Shown in pieces: positions 5,291-11,652 of a DNA stretch of 11,652 nt. This DNA comes from an uncultured bacterium (GTDB lineage: Bacteria; Patescibacteriota; Patescibacteriia; UBA1558; GWA2-36-10). The translations under genes were made by a program, and so were the position numbers. Location of the stretch: assembly GCA_937870675.1 (NCBI GenBank), contig CALMZN010000080.1:1-11652 (forward strand), given 5' to 3'. Under the pieces are notes generated by a model. The model saw nothing but the letters and a program-made list of their open reading frames with translations. It was not told where the DNA came from and did no database searches. How positions within the stretch are numbered: position 1 is the first letter of the stretch; every line of letters begins with the position of its first letter.

Positions 5291-6661
5291 TTAACTTTTG
5301 ACTTGCTCAATAACACCCTTCATATAAAAAGCTTGCTCGGGCTTGTCATCGTGCTGACCAGCCAAAATTTCTTTAAAACCCTTGATGGTATCCTTCAGTG
5401 AAACATATTGGCCAGCCGTGCCAGTGAAGGTCTCAGCCACGAAAAATGGCTGAGATAAAAACTTCTGAATTTTTCTAGCGCGAGCGACTGTCAGCTTGTC
5501 TTCTTCTGATAATTCATCCATACCTAGGATAGCAATAATATCTTGCAAATCTTTGTAGCGTTGTAAAACTTTTTGCACACCGCGAGCCACATCATAATGC
5601 TCTTGACCCACAATCTCTGGATCCAAAATGATTGAACTAGAATCCAGTGGATCTACTGCTGGATAAATACCCAGTTCTGATAAATTACGAGACAACACCA
5701 CTGTAGAATCCAAGTGTCCAAAAGTAGTGGCTGGCGCTGGGTCAGTCAAGTCATCAGCTGGCACATAGACCGCTTGTACCGAAGTGATAGACCCTTTATT
5801 GGTAGAAGTAATACGCTCTTGCAGTTCACCCATTTCTGTGGCTAGAGTGGGCTGATAACCCACGGCTGAAGGCATACGACCAAGCAAAGCTGACACTTCA
5901 GAACCAGCTTGAGTAAAACGGAAAATATTATCAATAAACAACAAGACATCTTTATTCTCTACGTCTCTGAAATATTCGGCCATAGTCAGCGCTGTCAAAC
6001 CTACTCTTTGTCTAGCGCCTGGTGGTTCATTCATTTGGCCAAAAACCATAGTGGTGTTTTTCAACACACCGGAATTTTTCATTTCATGATATAGATCATT
6101 ACCTTCACGAGTGCGCTCACCGACTCCAGCGAACACTGAGAAGCCACCATGTTCAGCAGCAATATTTCTAATCAATTCTTGAATAACCACAGTTTTTCCC
6201 ACACCAGCTCCGCCAAAGAGACCAACTTTTCCACCTTTGATAAATGGACAAATCAAATCTATTACTTTGATACCAGTTTCAAATATTTCTGTTTTGGTTG
6301 ATTGTTCGACAAATTTTGGAGCCGAGCGATGAATTGGCCAATTGTCTTTGGTCACAACATCTTTTTGTCCATCGACAGCTTTACCCAAAACATTGAACAT
6401 GCGTCCCAGTGTTTCTTTGCCTACTGGCACAGAAATTGGCTTGGCAGTATCCACCACATCCACATCTCTAGCCAAACCATCAGTGGAGCTCATAGCTACG
6501 GTTCTGACCATATGATCACCTAAGTGCTTCTGGACTTCCAAAACTAATTTTTCCCCTTTAAGATCAACCTCTAAAGCTTGGTTTAGTTCTGGTAATTTTT
6601 TTTCAAAATAAACATCAACCACCGCGCCAATTATTTGTTTAATTTTTCCTTTGTTCTCCAT
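5291..6661 (-). CDS. atpD: ATP synthase F1 subunit beta (catalytic)
   Basis: Carries the catalytic nucleotide sites of the F1 head. At 456 residues it has normal length. Visible features: an N-terminal beta-barrel domain; Walker A GGAGVGKT (150-157); the catalytic glutamate in GERTREGNDLY (Glu182); GQMNEPPGAR; Walker B LLFIDNIFRF; the ALLGRMPSAVGYQPTL signature; DDLTDPAPATTF; and DELSEED (382-388), the site that contacts gamma and epsilon. All catalytic residues I checked are present. It lies 32 bp after atpG, in an AT-rich gap without an SD, and 9 bp before atpC. Confidence 0.98.
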   Translation of the reverse strand: MENKGKIKQIIGAVVDVYFEKKLPELNQALEVDLKGEKLVLEVQKHLGDHMVRTVAMSSTDGLARDVDVVDTAKPISVPVGKETLGRMFNVLGKAVDGQKDVVTKDNWPIHRSAPKFVEQSTKTEIFETGIKVIDLICPFIKGGKVGLFGGAGVGKTVVIQELIRNIAAEHGGFSVFAGVGERTREGNDLYHEMKNSGVLKNTTMVFGQMNEPPGARQRVGLTALTMAEYFRDVENKDVLLFIDNIFRFTQAGSEVSALLGRMPSAVGYQPTLATEMGELQERITSTNKGSITSVQAVYVPADDLTDPAPATTFGHLDSTVVLSRNLSELGIYPAVDPLDSSSIILDPEIVGQEHYDVARGVQKVLQRYKDLQDIIAILGMDELSEEDKLTVARARKIQKFLSQPFFVAETFTGTAGQYVSLKDTIKGFKEILAGQHDDKPEQAFYMKGVIEQVKS

Positions 6662-6693
6662 AAAATTATGAAATTATTACAAAAATTTATAAA

Positions 6694-7608
6694 TTAATTT
6701 AAAGCAGCACTGCCGGCAGCAATTTCGGCAATTTCCGCTGTAATACTAGCTTGCCTAGCTTGGTTGTAGGCCAGAGTCAAGGACTCTATCATATCACTGG
6801 CGGCATCTGAAGCATTGCGCATGGCAAACATGCGAGCCGAGTGTTCACTGGCCTCGCTTTCTAAGACCGCTTGATAAATCTGAATCTCCACTAAACGCGG
6901 CAAAAAAGCATCTAGAATTTGTTTCATATCTGGCTCAAAAATAAAATCCGAAAAACTATCAACATTAATATCATTTATATCTTCTTTTTTCTCATGCACG
7001 GTGTGAGCCAAGCGCTCATCTATCGTTGGCACAATCGGTAATAGTTGCATGACGTGAGGCGCCTGCCTTAAAGAAGAAACAAAATCGGTATAAGCTATAA
7101 AAACCTTGTCGTATTTTTTGGCTAAAAAATTTTGCACCACCAAGTGGGCTGAAGAGCTTATTTTTTCTGAACTAGTGGTGATATCATCTTTGGGAAAATC
7201 CGCCACAATATTTAGCTTACGACGCCTAGATTCCAACCTACCTTTCAAACCCATGGTAATAATTTCCGTCTCAACTTTTTCAGGGTGGTGAATATTGATG
7301 GATTGCACAACTTTATTAACTAATTGGGTGTTGAAACTACCGCACAAACCACGATTGGTGCTGACCAAAATAATACCAACTTTTTTTACTTTTTTTGGTT
7401 CTTGAAAAAATAAATGATGTTCAGCATTTAATTTTTTGGCTAAATGCAAAACAGTACCCCAAGCCAAATCAGAATAAGTCCTAGTGGCCAAGACCTTGGT
7501 GACGGCTTTGCGCATCTTGGCCGCCGCTACCAGCTCCATGGCTCTAGTAATCTTTTTGGTACTGCGTACTGAGCGTATTCTTCTTTTTATATCACGCGTG
7601 GCCGGCAT
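6694..7608 (-). CDS. atpG: ATP synthase F1 subunit gamma
   Basis: The rotor shaft of F1. The 304-residue protein has the conserved N-terminal helix (RDIKRRIRSVRSTKKITRAM), the middle Rossmann-like part with STNRGLCGSFNT, and the C-terminal helix with MRNASDAASDMI and LAYNQARQASIT, which with the N-terminal helix forms the coiled coil inside the alpha-beta ring. An acidic stretch around HEKKEDINDIN (about residues 209-219) makes it slightly longer than typical. It begins 3 bp after the atpA stop with no SD, so reinitiation or coupling is likely. Confidence 0.97.
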   Translation of the reverse strand: MPATRDIKRRIRSVRSTKKITRAMELVAAAKMRKAVTKVLATRTYSDLAWGTVLHLAKKLNAEHHLFFQEPKKVKKVGIILVSTNRGLCGSFNTQLVNKVVQSINIHHPEKVETEIITMGLKGRLESRRRKLNIVADFPKDDITTSSEKISSSAHLVVQNFLAKKYDKVFIAYTDFVSSLRQAPHVMQLLPIVPTIDERLAHTVHEKKEDINDINVDSFSDFIFEPDMKQILDAFLPRLVEIQIYQAVLESEASEHSARMFAMRNASDAASDMIESLTLAYNQARQASITAEIAEIAAGSAALN

Positions 7609-7611
7609 AAA

Positions 7612-9126
7612 TTATTTTACTTCTGTTTCTACTAACTGCTTAATTATTTTTTGCATTTCCGCTTCCCGCTCTTCAGTGAGCTGTCCATCTTTTTCAATGC
7701 CCGCTAATAAATCTTTGGCACTAGTGTCTAGGGTAGCGTACAATTTCTTTTCCCATTCGCTGATTTTATCTACTGGAATATTATCCAAATAGCCATTAGT
7801 CACCGCATACAAAATCACCACTTGTTTGCTTTGGGGTATGGGCTGATATTGGCCTTGCTTCAAAATTTCCGTCACCCGCATACCGCGATTGATCTGCTGT
7901 TTGGTGGCTTCATCAAGATCAGAACCAAATTGAGCAAAAGCTTCTAGCTCTCTAAATTGCGCCAAGTCCAATTTCAATTTACCAGCTACTTTTTTCATGG
8001 CCTTGATCTGGGCGGCTGATCCGACACGAGATACTGAAAGGCCGGAGTTCAAAGCCGGACGCACACCTTTATAAAACAAATCTGTTTCCAAAAATATCTG
8101 ACCATCAGTGATGGAGATTACATTGGTCGGGATATAAGCCGAAATATCACCGGCTTGGGTTTCAATAATTGGCAAAGCAGTCAATGATCCTCCACCATGC
8201 TCTTGGGACATTTTGGCTGCTCGCTCTAATAAACGAGAGTGTAAATAAAACACATCTCCAGGATAGGCCTCACGTCCTGGCGGGCGTCTCAACAACAATG
8301 ATATCTGCCTATAAGCCACGGCGTGTTTGGATAAATCATCGTAAATGACCAAAACGTCTTTGCCTTGGTCCATAAAATATTCGCCCATAGCGCAACCAGC
8401 ATAAGGCGCAATATAAGCCAAAGAAGCTGATTGGGAAGCGCCAGCCAGCACCACTGTCGTATATTCCATAGCACCGACTTCTTCTAGCTTAGCCACAATT
8501 TTGGCAATTTTTGATTCTTTTTGACTAATAGCCACATAAATACAGGTTACATCTTTGCCTTTTTGATTGATAATCGCGTCAATGGCTAGGGCGGTCTTGC
8601 CGGTCTGTCTATCACCGATGATCAACTCTCTTTGACCTTTGCCAATCGGAATGATGGAGTCAATAATTTTGATGCCCGTCTGCAATGGCTGAGTGACTGA
8701 CTGACGAGTGATGACACCCGGAGCTATTTTTTCAATTGGATAAAAAGTTTTGGTTTTGATTGGCCCCTTGCCATCAACTGGCTCACCCAAAGGATTGACT
8801 ACACGACCAGTCACTTGCTCACCGACTGGCACCTGTAATATTTTTTTGGTAGAACTCACTTTATCACCTTCTTGGATTTTATCATATTCACCCAAAATAA
8901 TAGCACCAATTATCTGCTCTTCTAGATTGAGCACCACACCAGCGACTTTGGTGCCATCTTGAGTGGTGATTTCTATCATCTCGGAAGACATGACAGTGGA
9001 CAAACCAGAAATTTTGGCAATGCCATCACCAACTTCCAGCACTTCACCATAGGTCTCCTCAAGGGCCTTTGGCTTCCAAGAAGCTAACTTTTTTTCCAAA
9101 CTTTTTACCAAATGATCATTAGACAT
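7612..9126 (-). CDS. atpA: ATP synthase F1 subunit alpha
   Basis: The non-catalytic nucleotide-binding subunit of F1. At 504 residues it is full length. Features: N-terminal helix that binds the delta subunit, beta-barrel domain with GLSTVMSSEM, Walker A GDRQTGKT (171-178), the Walker B-type strand VLVIYDDLSKHA (258-269), RPPGREAYPGD (281-291), and the arginine finger Arg367 in SVSRVGSAAQ, which completes the catalytic site of beta. AGGT occurs 9 nt before the ATG, a weak SD. It is 25 bp after atpH and 3 bp before atpG. Confidence 0.98.
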   Translation of the reverse strand: MSNDHLVKSLEKKLASWKPKALEETYGEVLEVGDGIAKISGLSTVMSSEMIEITTQDGTKVAGVVLNLEEQIIGAIILGEYDKIQEGDKVSSTKKILQVPVGEQVTGRVVNPLGEPVDGKGPIKTKTFYPIEKIAPGVITRQSVTQPLQTGIKIIDSIIPIGKGQRELIIGDRQTGKTALAIDAIINQKGKDVTCIYVAISQKESKIAKIVAKLEEVGAMEYTTVVLAGASQSASLAYIAPYAGCAMGEYFMDQGKDVLVIYDDLSKHAVAYRQISLLLRRPPGREAYPGDVFYLHSRLLERAAKMSQEHGGGSLTALPIIETQAGDISAYIPTNVISITDGQIFLETDLFYKGVRPALNSGLSVSRVGSAAQIKAMKKVAGKLKLDLAQFRELEAFAQFGSDLDEATKQQINRGMRVTEILKQGQYQPIPQSKQVVILYAVTNGYLDNIPVDKISEWEKKLYATLDTSAKDLLAGIEKDGQLTEEREAEMQKIIKQLVETEVK

Positions 9127-9151
9127 ATTATTACCTATATTATTAAATTAT

Positions 9152-9556
9152 CTAACTGGATAAATATTGTTTTAAATCTTCTAATTGTTTTTTGATTGTC
9201 AGGTCAATTATTTTATCTTCGTATCTGATTTTGACTCCGCCAATCAAATCACTGCTCTCATTATGATGCAAAATAGCTTCCCGACCAGTTTTTTTGTGAA
9301 CCAATGATTTGACGGCTGCTTGCTCACTAGTAGTCAGGGCGTATTTTGACAACACCTCCACGGCTACTTGATTTTTTTGAGCATAGAGTAATTTTTTTGT
9401 TTCATCCAAAACAATTGACACCAAAGCAATCTGACCACGACTAGCCAAAAAATCAAGCATCGTGGCTGCTATCTGCTCCACTTCTTTTTCATCGCGATTC
9501 TGGCTCAATGTCCAATAAAGCTTGGCGATATTTTTTGCCTGCTGTCTGTTATTCAT
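9152..9556 (-). CDS. atpH: ATP synthase F1 subunit delta, shortened
   Basis: Joins the peripheral stalk (b subunits) to the top of the alpha-beta ring. At 134 residues it is well below the usual 175-180. The C-terminal end is clear: DLIGGVKIRYEDKIIDLTIKKQLEDL matches the family signature around Gly-Gly and the last helix. The N-terminus (residues 1-30) also resembles the family. By eye the missing part is internal, about 45 residues of the helical bundle after the first helices. The reading frame is intact and the gene lies 2 bp after atpF, so this is a compact form, not a broken gene. Confidence 0.88.
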   Translation of the reverse strand: MNNRQQAKNIAKLYWTLSQNRDEKEVEQIAATMLDFLASRGQIALVSIVLDETKKLLYAQKNQVAVEVLSKYALTTSEQAAVKSLVHKKTGREAILHHNESSDLIGGVKIRYEDKIIDLTIKKQLEDLKQYLSS

Positions 9557-9558
9557 AA

Positions 9559-10050
9559 TTAAACTTTTTTCAACATTGAATCAATATATTTTTTATCAAT
9601 ATCTTTATTCATTTTGTTGTCCATAAGCAATCTGACTGTCTCCACTACGGTTTCAGCTAATTCGGCTTTGGCCTGCAAAATCATTTCTTCTTGCTGACTG
9701 GCAATCTGCTCCTTGGCTTTGTCTATCAAATGTTTCACTTCTTGCTTGGTTTTCTCAAGCTGAGCATGCTTTTCTGCTTCGGCGTCTTTTTTGGCTTGCA
9801 TGATTATTTGCATAGCTTTTTCCTGACTGACCTGCATGCTTTGCCTGATTTCGCGATCTGATTCAGCTAATTTCTGGGCAGATTTTTCAGCATCCTTGAG
9901 TCCTTGCTCAATTTCCTGATTCCTCTTTTCCATATTAGCCATCAAGGGCTTGATAGCAAAACGCCACAAAACAAAAGCTACAATCGCAAAATTAAATATT
10001 TGCGCAAGCATCAACTTCCAATCCACTCCAAATAATTGCAATATTTCCAT
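9559..10050 (-). CDS. atpF: ATP synthase Fo subunit b
   Basis: The peripheral-stalk subunit that holds the F1 head against rotation. The 163 residues show one N-terminal membrane helix (about 12-33), then WRFAIKPLMANMEKRN and a long charged, heptad-like helix rich in Glu, Lys, Gln and Ala to about residue 145, which fits the dimeric coiled coil. Only one b-type gene is seen, so a homodimer is expected. No SD is seen before the ATG. It is separated from atpE by a 217-bp spacer filled with inverted repeats, and precedes atpH by 2 bp. Confidence 0.95.
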   Translation of the reverse strand: MEILQLFGVDWKLMLAQIFNFAIVAFVLWRFAIKPLMANMEKRNQEIEQGLKDAEKSAQKLAESDREIRQSMQVSQEKAMQIIMQAKKDAEAEKHAQLEKTKQEVKHLIDKAKEQIASQQEEMILQAKAELAETVVETVRLLMDNKMNKDIDKKYIDSMLKKV

Positions 10051-10097
10051 AAAATAAATTACTTAGTCCCGCCCTCAAGATAAATCTTCTGTGGTGT

Positions 10098-10237
10098 GGC
10101 TCACTGACCTCACACTGTCATTCCCGCGAAGGCGGGAATCTACCATTATTATACCTGATGGCAAGTCAATGGTAGATCCCGCATCCCTGCCTGCCGGCAG
10201 GCAGGAAGTGCGGGATGACAATGAAGGCCAGTGAGCC
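10098..10237. repeat. Compound inverted-repeat element in the atpE-atpF spacer
   Basis: Outer arms GGCTCACTGACCT (10098-10110) and AGGCCAGTGAGCC (10225-10237) are complementary with one mismatch. Inside are two inverted copies of one unit, TGTCAT(T)CCCGC...GCGGGA(A)TCTACCATT. Copy 1 spans 10116-10147, with a 7-bp hairpin at 10121-10138. Copy 2 spans 10168-10220 on the minus strand, with its tip replaced by a perfect 20-bp palindrome (10186-10205, CCTGCCTGCC plus its reverse complement). The unit ends ATCTACCATT (10138-10147) and AATGGTAGAT (10168-10177) face each other. The arrangement resembles paired REP/BIME elements. Confidence 0.85.
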
Positions 10238-10267
10238 GCCCGAATATACGAGGGCAGTCAAAAAAAT

Positions 10268-10480
10268 CTATTTGATACTGAAAGCAATGATCAAAGAGTA
10301 AATAGCAATGGCCTCAGCAAAAGCTGACACCAAAAGCATTGGCACTAGAATCTTGCCAGTGGCTTCTGGGTTGCGACCAATTGATTCCATAGCTTTGGCG
10401 CCGATCTTGCCAATAGCTAGGGCTGGAGCAAAACCACCGATACCGATGGCTAGGGCTTTGGCTAATAATGTTAAATCCAT
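10268..10480 (-). CDS. atpE: ATP synthase Fo subunit c (c-ring proteolipid)
   Basis: Forms the rotating ring that carries ions through the membrane. The 70 residues give two membrane helices joined by the polar loop GRNPE (35-39). The ion-binding carboxylate is Glu56 in SAFAEAIAIY. The position of the Na+-ligand Gln of Na+-type rings is hydrophobic, and the residue after Glu56 is Ala rather than Ser/Thr, so proton coupling is predicted. AAAGGA, 7 nt before the ATG, is a fair SD, better than those of most other atp genes. The gene is isolated by 178- and 217-bp spacers carrying hairpins, which suits its need for many copies per complex. Confidence 0.97.
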   Translation of the reverse strand: MDLTLLAKALAIGIGGFAPALAIGKIGAKAMESIGRNPEATGKILVPMLLVSAFAEAIAIYSLIIAFSIK

Positions 10481-10487
10481 ATCTTTA

Positions 10488-10493
10488 TCCTTT
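10488..10493 (-). promoter_or_regulatory. Shine-Dalgarno of atpE
   Basis: The minus strand reads AAAGGA 7 nt before the atpE ATG (10478-10480). It stands out because atpB, atpF, atpG, atpD and atpC have weak or no SD. Confidence 0.65.
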
Positions 10494-10510
10494 CTCGCCC
10501 GTAGGGTGAT

Positions 10511-10523
10511 CGCCCGCTGGGCG
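10511..10523. repeat. Short GC-rich hairpin just upstream of the atpE SD
   Basis: CGCCC-GCT-GGGCG is a perfect 5-bp stem with a 3-nt loop, followed on the minus strand by a CCC/GGG mini-repeat and then the SD. It may affect ribosome access or mRNA stability, or be a remnant of a dispersed GC-rich repeat. Confidence 0.5.
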
Positions 10524-10524
10524 C

Positions 10525-10561
10525 TTAAACAATTTCAGTCGACGATTTTATTATTGTTTAA
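10525..10561. repeat. 9-bp inverted repeat in the atpB-atpE spacer
   Basis: TTAAACAAT (10525-10533) and ATTGTTTAA (10553-10561) are perfect complements around 19 nt that contain GTCGAC. Outside the arms, GCG occurs on both sides, partly extending the symmetry. No T-run follows, so it is not a clear terminator; an operator or mRNA stem is possible. Confidence 0.5.
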
Positions 10562-10593
10562 CGTCGCTTACTCTCGTTTACTAATTAATAATT

Positions 10594-10653
10594 GTCATTC
10601 TGAATTTATTTCAGAATCTCACTATTTGAGATCCTGAATCAAGCTCAAAATGA
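10594..10653. repeat. Inverted pair of TGTCAT-type repeats after atpB
   Basis: The left unit (10594-10621) reads GTCATTCTGAA-TTTAT-TTCAGAATCTC, with a perfect 7-bp hairpin. The right unit (10624-10653), read on the minus strand, is a diverged copy, GTTCATTTTGAG...TTCAGGATCTCAA. Together they form a long imperfect stem beginning 5 bp after the atpB stop. The unit ends TCAT and ATCT match those of the compound repeat at 10098-10237. Confidence 0.7.
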
Positions 10654-10658
10654 ACGCT

Positions 10659-11549
10659 TTAATGTTCTTCACTGTGCGCAGTAGAAGCAATTGTAAAATA
10701 CACCAAAGTCAGTATAGCAAAAATCAAGGCCTGTATGATGCCAACAATTATTTCCAAAAACATAAATGGCAAAGGCAGGCCAAAAGCAAAGATCGCCGAA
10801 ATAGAAGCCAATAAAACTTCACCAGCAAAAATATTACCAAAAAGACGAAATGACAGTGAGGCCACTTTGGCAATTTCACTAATAATCTCTATCAAGCCAA
10901 CAAAAAAATTAATAGGATTAACCAAAACAATAGTTGGCTCATGTTTTATTTTTTTGGGAATTTCCAAAAGCGCTTTTATATTTACAAATTTATTGAAATA
11001 ATTCCAACCACCTACTACCATCACACCAAAAACATTAGCCGAAATCACGGCCATCAAACCCAAGGCCAAGGTGGTATTCAAATCAGCTGTACCACCGCGC
11101 AATAAAGGATAGTGATTGTAAGTGATAGAGCCCACACCAGGCAAAAGACCCAGCCAATCATTTATTAAAACAAAGATAAATATCGCAAATACTATCGGAA
11201 AAACTTTTTTACTTTTATTTCTATCATTGGTCACCATATCCATCATACCAAAAGCGCCCTCAAAGATCGTCTCTACTAAAGATTGGAGTTTGCCGGGTAT
11301 TTTACTGAGCTTACTTTTGATTAAAATAGACAAAACAATAATCAAAATAACAGCCAACCACGATGTCAATAATGAATTGGTAATGGGAAATTGTTTGACA
11401 TAAAAAAGCGGCTCAGCAAAAAGAGTATGCTCGTGCTCGGTCTCATGACTCTGACCAAGCTCTTGATGATTTGCCAAACCGTTTTCAGCTTCCGCCGAAA
11501 CATCGGTATTTTCTATTTTATTCTCTATTTGATTGCTTGTTTGATTCAT
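10659..11549 (-). CDS. atpB: ATP synthase Fo subunit a
   Basis: The stator channel that passes ions to the c-ring. The 296 residues contain several membrane helices. The essential arginine is Arg235 in SLSFRLFGNIFAGE (with Asn239), and Gln273 in IIQALIFAIL matches the conserved last-helix glutamine. NDWLGLLPGVG (130-140) is also typical. The first 40 residues before the first conserved segment are hydrophilic, rich in Glu, Asn and His (HETEHEHT), and probably not in the membrane. The ATG at 11549 lies inside the upstream gene, overlapping it by 32 bp in another frame, with AAAGAAAAGATA before it as a weak SD, so the two genes are probably translationally coupled. Confidence 0.96.
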   Translation of the reverse strand: MNQTSNQIENKIENTDVSAEAENGLANHQELGQSHETEHEHTLFAEPLFYVKQFPITNSLLTSWLAVILIIVLSILIKSKLSKIPGKLQSLVETIFEGAFGMMDMVTNDRNKSKKVFPIVFAIFIFVLINDWLGLLPGVGSITYNHYPLLRGGTADLNTTLALGLMAVISANVFGVMVVGGWNYFNKFVNIKALLEIPKKIKHEPTIVLVNPINFFVGLIEIISEIAKVASLSFRLFGNIFAGEVLLASISAIFAFGLPLPFMFLEIIVGIIQALIFAILTLVYFTIASTAHSEEH

Positions 11550-11652
11550 TATCTTTTCTTTGCTCTTTTTCTTGGTCTAACATAGCCATATATTTGATAC
11601 CTACCTTGGCCAAACCAATGCAAGATATGATAAAGGCCAAGGCCGTCAGGCT
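11518..11652 (-). CDS. C-terminal part of a small membrane protein, AtpI/AtpZ-like by position
   Basis: Forty-four codons run from the window edge to a TAA at 11518-11520, in a different frame from atpB. The visible part has one hydrophobic segment (about TALAFIISCIGLAKVGIKYM) followed by a charged, hydrophilic tail rich in Gln, Glu, Lys and Asn. A small membrane protein directly before atpB is usually AtpI or AtpZ, which assist c-ring assembly or carry Mg2+/Ca2+. The sequence alone is too short to decide, and the rest lies outside the window. Confidence 0.5.
   Translation of the reverse strand, partial: SLTALAFIISCIGLAKVGIKYMAMLDQEKEQRKDNESNKQSNRE

Noticed and set aside
10238..10255. Terminator directly after atpE formed by GCCC and GGGC
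   Set aside because: The stem is only 4 bp, and no T-run follows it on the minus strand; the T-run lies before it. It does not look like an intrinsic terminator.
10308..10637. A 109-codon plus-strand frame opposite atpE
   Set aside because: It is the complement of atpE plus the repeat-filled spacer, with no motif or ribosome site.
10098..10653. CRISPR array or integron attC sites among the repeats around atpE
   Set aside because: The units are palindromic and inverted, few in number, without regular spacers or the integron R/L core sites, and no associated genes are present.

Overview
The window carries twelve protein genes, all on the minus strand, so it is read from high to low coordinates. 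It looks like part of a small-genome, AT-rich bacterium, probably of the Patescibacteria (Candidate Phyla Radiation). The hints are a shortened ATP synthase delta subunit, many starts without a Shine-Dalgarno (SD) sequence, palindromic repeats between genes, and carbonic-anhydrase-like proteins of a small, unusual type. This placement is inference; no rRNA or other taxonomic marker is present. UGA is not read as a sense codon in the genes examined.

Layout in transcription order. (1) 11652-4835 is a nearly complete F1Fo ATP synthase operon: the C-terminal end of a small membrane protein (AtpI/AtpZ-like by position), then atpB, atpE, atpF, atpH, atpA, atpG, atpD and atpC. Most genes are packed within 2-32 bp of each other. 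The exceptions are the two spacers flanking atpE (178 and 217 bp), which hold strong inverted repeats. (2) 4627-3518 holds two adjacent genes for beta-carbonic-anhydrase-like proteins with the CxDxR...HxxC metal site. The first is AT-rich like its neighbours. The second is clearly GC-richer, with different codon use, a perfect TTGACA-17-TATAAT promoter and a strong SD. (3) 3407-2289 is a cyclopropane-fatty-acid synthase (cfa). (4) 2185-1 is a UvrD/PcrA-like helicase, cut by the window edge after 728 codons, with a perfect inverted repeat inserted in frame in its coding sequence.

How the parts may work together. The ATP synthase is a complete rotary enzyme; its c subunit lacks the Na+-binding residues, so it is probably proton-driven. 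Cfa methylates membrane phospholipid acyl chains, and its known active site holds a bicarbonate ion, so carbonic-anhydrase-like genes beside it suggest a testable functional link. The main regulatory and structural signals are the repeat pairs with conserved TGTCAT...ATCT ends around atpE, an SD displayed in a hairpin loop before cfa, and promoter -10 boxes placed only 6-7 nt before the cfa and helicase start codons, which predicts leaderless or near-leaderless mRNAs. No tRNA, rRNA, CRISPR array or complete transposable element was seen, and no gene-free stretch exceeds about 220 bp.
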